Below are positions 1 through 9,475 of a stretch of 64,000 bases of DNA, in pieces. The notes below the pieces were generated by a model that made no database searches, was not told the DNA's origin, and worked only from the letters and a program-made list of their open reading frames with translations. Positions within the stretch are counted from its first letter, which is position 1, and each line of letters starts with the position of its first letter. Position numbers and translations under genes: made by a program. Where the stretch lies: positions 12,975,207-13,039,206 of the forward strand of contig NC_064769.1 of NCBI RefSeq assembly GCF_011397635.1. The letters are read 5' to 3'. The stretch is from Epinephelus fuscoguttatus (taxonomy: Eukaryota > Chordata > Actinopteri > Perciformes > Serranidae).

Positions 1-130
1 AGTCCTCCTCGCCATCACTTTTCTTTGCCCTCTGTTTTATAATGTTGCCAAACCCTTGCGTGGTACCTCTGCCCATAGTAGTGGTGGAATAGAAACACTG
101 CACACACTGTAATGACTCTGTTCCTTGCAG

Positions 131-356
131 AGTCATCCTGCCCAGGGAGCTCCACCCACCGGAGGCGTCACCTTTTATAACCCTGCACAGTTTGCACAGG
201 TGAGGATTTTTTTAAAAAAACTCTGTTTTGTGTTCCTTTTCACTTCATCTTCCTCACTGTTGTTTTCACCTCTTTCCCCAGACAAGTGCACCATCAGGAG
301 GTGGACACCGCCCTGGACGCTTGGGTGGTCAGCGTCAGTACCCAGTGATGAAATAA
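131..356 (+). CDS. C-terminal exons of a probable Sec16-family protein (partial gene)
   Basis: These are the last two coding exons of a gene that starts left of the window. Exon 131-199 follows a TTGCAG acceptor and ends CAG before gtgagg. Exon 282-356 follows a pyrimidine-rich acceptor and ends in TAA at 354-356. Joined in phase 0 they give 47 residues, containing GGVTFYNPAQFAQ and the basic tail GRLGGQRQYPVMK. A short FYNPAQ-type motif followed by a Gly/Arg-rich tail ending in a Q-R-x-Y-P pattern is what I recall from the extreme C-terminus of Sec16A, the scaffold that organises COPII vesicle budding at ER exit sites. No catalytic or structural domain is visible in so short a piece, so the family call is from memory of the tail only. 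Bases 1-130 are intron. Confidence 0.5.
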
Positions 357-1745
357 CCATCTTGCAGAGAGATTGTGTAAACAGACTTGTTGGATAGAGT
401 GATATCCTACCTGGAAGGAAATCAAGCACATGGACATACTGATCTCTGCCTAAAGGACCCTTATTTTTGCCCGCACCTAAGAAGAGCATAATCACAGTCC
501 CCATCATGTCGATCTTTGTCAACAGCTTAACCACTCTATCATCTTCCTCCTTGGTTCAGTAATCATCACTGGTACATTTTTAATAAGGACTGTGTTTTCT
601 TGAAGGGCTTTTTTCCTGCATCCAAACAGAAAACAGACAGTTGTGTAATGGTGTTAACATACACACACACGTAAAGTTTTCACCAACAAACTACGTGTTC
701 ATGGACAGTAAATGTGTCGCTCCTCCCAGCTGTCCAGCTTCCCCTCAAATCTAACACTGTTAACAGACTGATCATCCCAGACTGTGTTTTAGGTTTGCGT
801 CTGAAGTCCTCATGTCTGTGTTTGACTGATTGTATGTGAGATGGATGGATAGAAACAAAGTGGCACCTTTTTCATTTCATACTGTGGACTTGTATGTTCA
901 TTTGTAGCTCTTCAGTGTTCTTCTGTCAACTGGAGATGGCATTTTGCGTGAGAATGAATCGTGTCAATAATGCATCGTCTGCTGTGTTGTTTGCTTTTCC
1001 TCAGTCGCCCTCCAGTAAAGGAAAGAAGTTGCATGACACAGGAGAGACACTCACAACCTGAGGGTTGGAGGGAGCCCGCAGTGTCTGGGTGCAGCCCGTT
1101 TCAGATATTTATTTAAATGTCCTCCTCATCAACAACTCTTGATTTTAAAGATGTGTCAGGGTCATTCGTCCGAGTCAGGCTTCGGTTTCTCCTCCGAGAA
1201 ACGTGACAGCATTACTGAAGCGAGGGGTAGGAATTGGAATTAAAACAGCGTCTTAAATGTCGCTAAAAATAAATCTATCCAAATATTTGTATATCAGATT
1301 GATTGTATTTATGAGCTGTAGGCATAAAGGTGTGTGTGTGTGTGTGCGTGTGTGAAGAGCAACTAATTTTTCCTGATTAGCTTTGAAGAAAATGCATTTA
1401 TGATTCACCAGAGATGACATGGATTCATATTCTGATCGTTTGTATTGGCCGCTTCTGCAGACAAATAAATCTTTATCTAAATTGTGAAATGAGAGTTAAT
1501 TGTACTCTAAATACTTCCTTGTCATTTTAATTTACTGATATAATTTTTTAATTCAGCTGTGTTTCATCCCGAATGTTTTTGATTCAGTGGTTTTGTAGAC
1601 ATCACATTATGATTTTTAAAGGTCCCCTTTTTGTTTCAGAGGAGGAGTTGTTTCCCCCAGTGTTTTAGAATTCCTCATGTAAAAAATCTTAACATAAGAC
1701 GGTAAATACAAAAGGTGGAAACAAAATGGTAATAAAGTTATTTTT
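357..1745 (+). other. probable 3' UTR of the left-edge gene
   Basis: This is non-coding sequence after the TAA at 354-356. AATAAA hexamers occur at 1464-1469 and 1731-1736, and either could serve as the poly(A) signal. A (GT)n run lies near 1331-1348. No ORF here resembles a protein. Confidence 0.4.
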
Positions 1746-3680
1746 TGCGCTCTGTAGCACTTTGAAAGAGATGTCTGTTGGTTTCATTCATTAGAGTTTT
1801 GTGTTTTTCAAATAAGGTCACTCAAATTAAATATTAAATCAGGGTATCCACAGGTATCAGACACTTAACTTTAATGCTTTTTTAAAAAGGTAATTTTTAA
1901 CTGAATGTAAGAGTGATTTTTGGACAAATCTTTCTTACTCAATCTTTGCATATATGTATATATCTGTATATATGTGTTCCTGTGCAGAGTAATATGGTTA
2001 ATAGAGTGAGGTAGGTTAATCTATATTTTGCCAACAAGCATTAAAAAAAAGCCAGTAGTAGGTTCAGTGGTAGGTTCAAAGATATGTAACATCAGAGATG
2101 TGAACTTTCAGACAGAAGAGCTCGACTTATTTTGATAAAGATAAAAGATTGATCAGTTAAATAAGATTAAATGTTTGTGGCAATTAAGACCTCAAATTCA
2201 AATTGGTGACTGTATTAATGACTTTAAAGGCCTAATATTTATAAAACTGAATTTCGACTTTTTAATGATGTGCAGACACCCTTTAGATTTGTGCTTAATA
2301 TTGAATGCTTGACTTTTTGCAGGATTCTGGCTGATCTTAAAAAGCCTTACAAGGCATTAAATTCCTTATCTATAAATAAGGCCTTAATTGGGATTACAAT
2401 GTCTTAAATCAATCTTTCAAAAGTCTTTGAAATGGTAAGACATGGGAAGTAGGACATTATGAATGAATCTTAAATCTTAAAATAATTCTAATCAAAGGTA
2501 AAATGAACACACTTTTTTCGAAGCAAACCAAATACTTTTATGATAAGATAATATGTTCATTGTTTTCTTTGTGTTCCACTCAAAAGTTTTAATATTTTTT
2601 CAGCATTGAAGTAGATCATCCAACTTTTCAACTAGATCAGAAAAGTAATGTTATTTATTACAGTAAATTGACCCTAAAATGTAAAACTGGTCTTAAATAT
2701 CACTCCGAGGGTCTTAAATCTTTTCTTATGACATTTCTGTTTACATGTTTGAAATAAATAAAAATCTAAATCTAATGTGGCTTAAGATGTAGCAAACGTT
2801 TTGGCAAGCGCGTGTACCTACAGAAAACAAAACCAGTGGAGCTGCCACATTTGCACATAACTCGTAATGCAAATGTGATGAAAATATGATCAGTGACATT
2901 AAAGACAGTATTGGCTGATAGAGATCTAACAAGAAATGAACTGCTAGCAAGGGAACACAGGCTATGCTAAGACATTTTGTTCCACAGCGTATTAGAGGTT
3001 CAGATACCAGGAGGTAGGTGAAATGTTGTGGAGCAGTGGGATGGTGATGAAGGGGATTTACAGTCAGGTTTGCATTTAATTTCTACTTAATATACATGCA
3101 AATGCACCAGTGTGACCCTGGTAAGACATTTCAATCAGGACCAAAGTGATGGACTGTCAGATCACAACTGACATCCACAGAGCCATGTCATGTGCATGGC
3201 TAAAAATTTGCAGCATCCTTAGTTTTATATAATCTGCTGTATTTCTGTTAGCAAAGACATTTCACCATCTCACAGTTACATTGTTATGTACAGTACAAAA
3301 ACAAAATCTAATAAATTGTCATAGCATGACCGTTGGCAACACTTATTTTACAGCCTTACAATTAAATCCTCTCTTTTTACAAACATTTTCATCAAGCGAC
3401 ACTGGCACTTGCACGTGTTCAGTCCACTGATCTGAGAAAGACGATATTGTACTAGCAAATTGAGCACCTCTGCTAAAAAAGGGGCAATATCAGCTTACTT
3501 TCAACTAAGAAAAGGCTCATTAGACTGTTTAATTATTTACAGTAAGTCCAGTCAAATGTAGACCTTCCAACAGTCAGTATAAAACAAACATAGCTACTTA
3601 TATAAGTAATTTGTATTACCATGATCTCCTGGAGTAATGTGCCAGCTCTTCCCAACATTATGTTATCTGAGTTCATCAAA
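1746..3680. other. AT-rich intergenic stretch, nothing recognised
   Basis: This lies between the 3' ends of two convergent genes. It is AT-rich with many stop codons in all frames. I see no conserved ORF, RNA gene or clear repeat boundary. Confidence 0.5.
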
Positions 3681-3684
3681 GTCA

Positions 3685-3690
3685 TTTATT
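3685..3690 (-). terminator. poly(A) signal of the tri-MLLE gene
   Basis: TTTATT on the plus strand reads AATAAA on the minus strand, about 47 bases past the TGA at 3739-3737. This makes a very short 3' UTR. Confidence 0.55.
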
Positions 3691-3736
3691 TGTTAATGTC
3701 TCATTCTGTGTGCAAATAGTTCCTGTCCTCTTCTCT

Positions 3737-5253
3737 TCAAGTAGAGAGAGTTTGATTCTGAGTGTCAAGCGCTGCTTGTGCTTTCTGAACGGCAACTTCC
3801 AGCATCGAGTGGTCACTGAGCAGCTGTTGGAGAGCAGCTGGGTCCATCTCCAGCAGCATACCTGCACACATAGATGAAAGGGTACAAAACCAAAATATCA
3901 TTAGTGCTATAAACATTTAGTCTTTATCCATGAAATGATTAACTTCCAAAGATGCACTGTCATGTCACCTGTAATATCATTTGCATGAAGTGGATCCAGC
4001 TCCTCCACCAGTGAGAAGATCTTCTCTCCAAGCCTCTCTGTGTCATCAGCATCCGACATGTCACTAATGTCTGTCTCCTCCATGTTCTGTCTGAAGAGAA
4101 GCAGCAGGAACATTCATTCAAACAAGTGCTTTAACTGTAATTTCTTAATAAATATTAGTTCTTTTGTAATGTTTTATTTTTTAGATTAAATTACAAGTAA
4201 CAATAATAAAGCACATACTCCTTGAGAGTCTTCAGGGCGAAGTTCACCTGCTCTTCCAGCAGTTTTGGATCTGAAAGAAGGTTTAACACGACCTCTTTGT
4301 GCTGCTCCAGAAGCATTCCTGTTGAAGAACAGCAAATCCTGCTTTGATGCATTACACACTAGTTGCTCGTAATTTTTTTTTGGTGTATACATGATAGTGA
4401 AACTAAGAGTCCAAGCTAGAGCTTCAAAGGCTTTACTTCGGTATATGCTGATGTTGCTTCATGTCTAGGTGGTATTTTGCTGCATTATATCAGGTGTTTG
4501 CTGAGTCACAGGACTGGTTGCTTACCTGTGATTTTCTGCGAGTGGCCTGTGTTGTAAACATCCACCAGGTCAAACAGCTGCTCCCCCAGAGAGTCAGAGG
4601 ACACAGATGCGTCATCCTCGTCCTTACATGTTACTTTGCTGCAAAGAGGTGCAGTGACATGAGAATGCACAGTCCTTCCCAAAAAAAAATACACTGAAAT
4701 TTGGTTGTAAATAACTGATGTTGCATTAATGGGCAAAACCACCCCTGTAAAGACATGTCCTCAGACAATTTGATGGTGTAATAGTGTTTGTTACATTAAA
4801 TATGCCTTTCTGCATCTGAACGCTACCTCAGTCCTCTGCTGGGAACGTTTTAGGCTCAGAGGACTTATGAGAACAAACATTTTAAGACCAGTATGTTCAT
4901 GATGATGGAGAGAAGGAGATCAGGTCTGCTGCTGTACCTGGGATCCTGTGCCAGCTGCAGGGCTCTGAGGGCTTTCTCCACAGCAGCAGTCAGCGTGGCT
5001 TCATCCTGCAGCATCTGACTCAGCACAGGACCTGGCAGCTCCAGCAACATACCTAGGACACACACAGGCTTGGAAACTGTGATTTTATGTCAGTTATTAT
5101 TATGCAAATATGTTTAACAATGTTACAAAACCATCAAAGTGAGTCATAGTAAGTCATCTCACCTGTGAGTTTTCCAGCATTCTCTTTGTGTTTGGGGTAA
5201 ATCAGAATGTACAGTTTCTCACCAAGTGTCTCCAGATCTTCTTCTTCGTCCAT
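3737..5253 (-). CDS. triple-MLLE (PABC) domain protein without RRMs
   Basis: Six coding exons on the minus strand: 5253-5163, 5052-4938, 4638-4526, 4318-4219, 4090-3969 and 3861-3737. They total 666 bases (221 residues plus TGA), all with GT-AG borders and consistent phases. The start is the ATG at 5253, opening MDEEEDLETLGEKL. The protein is three repeats of the MLLE fold of poly(A)-binding protein. Each has an LGE-x-[LI]-[FY]-x-L-[IV] helix and a [LI]TGMLLE signature, at residues 29-35, 105-111 and 179-185. Known MLLE domains (PABPC, UBR5) bind PAM2 peptides of translation and deadenylation factors. The aromatic residue that stacks on the PAM2 Phe (Phe567 in PABPC1) is Tyr15, Phe91 and Phe165. 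The Lys before [LI]TG is kept in units 1 and 2 and is Asp178 in unit 3. Acidic Ser/Asp linkers join the units. No RRM, HECT or other domain is present. Function is inferred: a soluble multivalent PAM2-binding adaptor or competitor. Confidence 0.85.
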
Positions 5254-5878
5254 ATTTGACTTTTCACATTAAATCACTGCTTGCAGGTGCCATGTTACAC
5301 CGCGCTGTAACGTTACAATGAGCCGTTTTACAGAAGATTTTACCTCTGACAACTTTTTAGTCCTCAGCTTCTTCCAATCACATCAACATTCAGACATCCA
5401 CAAAATACTTCATAAAATCTGCGTCATATAATGTTAATTTTTACTAAAAGATTCGTCTTATTTATTCTGTGCTTTCCCCCCGACACAGACTCATATTATA
5501 ATCCAAACTATACCTTCCGTGCTTAATATTAAAGCAGCTGACATCTGGAAATTGAATTTATGACGGCTGTCTGTAAACACGAGGCGCACATTAATGACGT
5601 TGACTTTTACAGAGTGCGCTGAGGACGTGTCCCTCCGCTGAGCTTGTGGAAAACTAGTTCTCAATAATATGCCGTTCAAAAATATGGCATAGCGTCAAAA
5701 TACTAACGACACCACGACTTTAACAATAATTGTGATTTTATGTAAATTTTAAACGTTTTAAAGTGTGTGTTTTATGCTAAATATTGTATGAGCAAGTAGC
5801 CGTATGTGCGCAATGATCTGTGACAGAGGTTCCGTAAAGCGGTTTCCGGTCTCTCCGGTCCTCTTCCTCCGCTAAAAG
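5254..5878. promoter_or_regulatory. divergent promoter region between tri-MLLE gene and rpl28
   Basis: About 600 bases separate the minus-strand ATG at 5253 from the start of rpl28. The rpl28 side carries a pyrimidine tract (CTCTTCCTCC, 5861-5870) just before a GT donor at 5879. This fits a 5'TOP transcription start and a short untranslated first exon ending at 5878. No TATA box is obvious on either side. The shared-promoter idea is inference. Confidence 0.5.
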
Positions 5879-6414
5879 GTAACGTGGTCGCCTCGGCAGC
5901 TATAAGCCGCTAACTAAAGTGTATTTATTATGTCTCCCTATTAGTATTAAGCGTCAGAAAGTCAGATATTATTGTTGTGTTTATTGTTAAAGACCCACTG
6001 TGACGGTAAATGTCCAAGTATAGTGTAAAAATGGAAAGATACATTTGTGAGCACGTCGTCCGGGTTAGGCCTCATCGTGCTCCTTCAGTCCATTGAGCTG
6101 AGCTATGGAGCTAACTTTAGCAAACTGTTTCAGTCTAACAGCAGCGCAGTGTTTTCTTGGGATAAGACGTAAAATATATGTTTTTCGTGTTACATTATTT
6201 TGACATTGGCCATTAAACCAAATAGATAATCTAAAGTTGTGAAAGCAAGTGGTCACGTTGAGCTAAAGTTAGTTGCTAAGAAAATAGTAGCCGACAGAAA
6301 TGACGCCTGTCAGTTGCAAGCAGTGTCTGTATGTATTGCCGCTTTTAATGTTGCTTTGACTTGGATTTGTGAATTTATTCAGTAACACTTTGTCTCGTTT
6401 TGTCCAGGTGCATC

Positions 6415-8323
6415 ATGTCGTCCCATTTGCAGTGGATGGTCATCAGGAACTGCTCCAGCTTCCTCATCAAGAGGAACGGACAGACCTACAGCACTGTGAG
6501 TACACTGCCTGCCTCTCTGCTCAGACCACCTGACTGACAGACCTGACTTCACGTTACATGAGTGCTACAAGGGTTTTGAGTGTGTGATGTGATCACAATT
6601 AGGTGTTCTCAAAAATCATGTGGCGTAGGAGGTAGAGGAAGTCATCCTTTTATCACAAAGTTGGCTGTTTGATTCCTGACTCCTGTCCGAATGTTGAAGT
6701 ATTCTTGAGCAAGATACTGAACCCCAAGTTGCTCCTGATGGGCAGACAAACGCCTTGCAAAGGAGCTCCACCATCATTGGTCTATGAATGTGTGTATGAA
6801 TGAGTGAGTGAGAGGCAAACTGTAAAGCACTTAATCTGGCAAGGCAGAAAGGTGCCATTTAATTAAAACATTCAGAAAGCAATTTTTGAGCTTGCTGTTG
6901 GCCAACACTGCAATATACATAGGTAGTTAGTAGCTCAGCCAGAAAACTGTTTGAGGAAGATTTTGAAAATTTCTTTTAAATTTAATTGATGTCCAAAGCA
7001 CTCACATTGCATTGTCTCCCACATTGCACTTTGTTTTCTTGCACACTTAACAGCAAAGCTAACATATTACTGTAATACTGTCGGTACACTGTAAGTGCAC
7101 AGGGTGGATTCTGTTGCTGACAGAATATGATGGGACTGGTCTTGGTGGTGAAATAAATATTTAATTTTCAGTTTTTGAATTTACTGTCAACTGTGACAAC
7201 ACATGCTGTCCAGTGGTTTATCTACATTAAATACATTTATGTGACAGGAGCCCAACAACCTGAAGTCCAGGAACTCTTTCCGCTTCAATGGTTTGGTGCA
7301 CAAGAAGACTGTAGGTGTGCAGCCAGCTGCCGATGGCAAGGGAGTCGTCGTCGTGCTGAAGAAGCGTGCAGGTAAACATGTGACATGGTTTTCATCTTCA
7401 GCTACTTCCTGTCTGTAAAACAAGTGATTAACTGCATGGAATACAGGTCTTTTGATAATTAAATGCAAAAAAAAGCTGTACATATACATTGTACAACCTG
7501 CCAACTGTTCTTAATGAATGTCAGCAAAACACTTTTTTTTAAACATGAAAAATTGACGTATTTGTTGAAAGGATTTTTCATTCATGGGTGGGATTTTAAG
7601 GGAAAGCAGCTACTGTTTTTGTGATCTACTGATGCTTCCTTGAATCAAGTGTGCTTACCTCCAGTTAATACAAATTTATTGTAGTATAATTGCTCACGCT
7701 GTGACTTGCTGAGATTAAAAATGGCTAATAAGCAGTTTTAGGAAGTTGTAGTTATTTGCAGGGATTAAAATAAGTGTCCAGTATATCTTTCTCGGTAGTC
7801 AGAGTGGATTCCTGGAATAGGCTAACATGCACTGAGCTATCAGGGCAAGAAATATGAGCATTGCACTTTCAGGAAGATGTAGCAAGTTGACATAGCCTCA
7901 GACTTTTTGTGGTCGCAGGTTGTGTTTTTGGCTCGTAATTGCTAATGTGGTAATGTTGGAATGTTTCCGTGTTAAACAGGTCAGCACAAACCTGCCAGCT
8001 CATACGAGAAGATCACCATCAACAAGAACTCTCGCGCCACCCTCAACAGCCTGAGGCACATCATCAGCAAGAACAAGTACAGGAAGGACCTGCGCATGGT
8101 GAGCTTAATCTGTGATTTTAGATAGCTAAATTTTAAATGTTGTTACCGCAGTTTTATGTTAGGACCCTTTATATTTGTAGTTTGCATTTCAAAGCTTTCA
8201 GGAACATAATGTACGTCTGATTTGTTTTCCCAGGCTGCCCTGCGTCGTGCCAGTGCCATTCTGAAGAGCCAGAAGCCTGTTGTGGTCAAGAAGAAGCGCA
8301 CCAGGGCTGCCAAGACAGCATAA
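6415..8323 (+). CDS. rpl28: 60S ribosomal protein L28 (eL28)
   Basis: Coding exons 6415-6495, 7248-7371, 7980-8098 and 8234-8323 join to 414 bases, 137 residues, the exact usual length of eL28. The ATG at 6415 opens [17 protein letters not shown], the conserved eL28 start, and the last exon ends in a basic [11 protein letters not shown] tail. eL28 is a structural protein of the large ribosomal subunit. A non-coding first exon (to 5878) with a 5'TOP-like start implies growth-linked (mTOR/LARP1) translational control, as known for ribosomal protein genes. AATAAA signals overlap at 8339-8348, just after the stop. Intron 2 carries a tRNA-derived SINE. I looked for a snoRNA in the introns and found none I could support. 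Confidence 0.97.
6621..6870 (+). repeat. tRNA-derived SINE in rpl28 intron 2
   Basis: The head resembles a tRNA promoter: an A-box-like part near 6621-6638 (TGGCGTAGGAGGTAGAGG) and a B-box-like GTTTGATTCC near 6668. The body has the teleost-type core TTGAGCAAGATACTGAACCCC, a tGAATGtGTGTaTGAATG stretch and a tail reading TGTAAAGCACTT. A second copy of the same family lies at 21235-21502. It is diverged and therefore not recent. Confidence 0.65.
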
Positions 8324-8349
8324 ACTGATACACATGATAAATAAATAAA

Positions 8350-9475
8350 AGCTTCTTGTTTGGGAAAAAAACACCACATTGTCCTGAGTCTTGACTTGCA
8401 CCTGGAGCCTGATTATATCTGCAGTTTCTAATATGCAGGATAGTGTGAATATAAATGAATCCCAACTTAAACGCCACTGTCATACCATCATTTTTGTTGG
8501 TAGACTGTAAATGAGCAAAACCTCCTGGAAAGATGAGCCACAATCTGATCAATGAAGGGTTAAGTCAGGGTTTAGAAGCATGGATAAGTCCTTCCAGCTT
8601 GATCGTTTTCTCACCCATGGCAATGTGGATATATTGTACAAAAGACAGCATTTGAACGTGCAGGAAATGTCTTGTAAGCTGAGCAACCTGATGTTTCTGT
8701 GGGTTGCTAAATGTTAGTAATAACTTTGTTGACTTGTTCATGAGTCATGGTATTTCCTGTGCACTAAACATCCTAAAACCTGACGTAGGTAGTTTAGCTG
8801 TTGTGGCTAGAAATGGCCAGTAAGTGGGCACTTAGCTTGTTGCACCCTCTGCCAAAATATCTGTTTACCAGACCAACCTCTGGAGGCTGGTAAAGTTTAG
8901 TTGACAGCCACATGACTAGGTAATAAAGCTACAGCAAAGAAATTGTACCATCCCCTTGACCTCACTGCTCTGTTGCTCAGTGATGATGTGCATGCTGTAT
9001 ATGTGGTATAAATGAGCTGCAGCTAATCAAACACCAGGAGGCTGTCTGTATTGATTATTGATGCACCCAACTGGCATGTTGCTTCCCTTTTCACCCAAAT
9101 TTTTGGACTCTATTTTATATCAATTCCTGAGGATCTGAGTGCATATTTATTTTTAACACTGCACAAGTTAAACATAATTTTCATTTGTAGATTATACTGG
9201 AGCAAACAGGGACTCCTCTGCTGCTTTAGTCATAGTGATCACTGATGTGGAAACATTGGATAGATTTTGAAGTAGCCCCACTGGCAGCTTTCCACTCATG
9301 GCTTTTGAAAGACAGAACAAACTGCTGTCGCCTCCCCGTGAGTTTAAGCTGGTAAAGTATACTGCACCAATCATCTCTGAATTGAAGCACATCTCTTTGA
9401 CACGGGATTGGGACGTGCCTACGGGAGGGATGGCTCTGTGAAGATGTGGTAGAGAGGCTGTGAGCTGTGGTTGCC
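8350..9475. other. intergenic region upstream of the orphan coiled-coil gene
   Basis: Non-coding between the rpl28 poly(A) signals and the ATG at 9476. Short ORFs on both strands have no recognisable features. The transcription start of the downstream gene probably lies in the last 100 bases, but no core promoter motif is clear. Confidence 0.4.

Noticed and set aside
175-534. 119-codon minus-strand open frame
   Set aside because: It is antisense to the last exon and 3' UTR of the Sec16-like gene and has no family features or splice context.
7187-7504. 105-codon minus-strand open frame
   Set aside because: It is antisense to rpl28 exon 3 and is a shadow.
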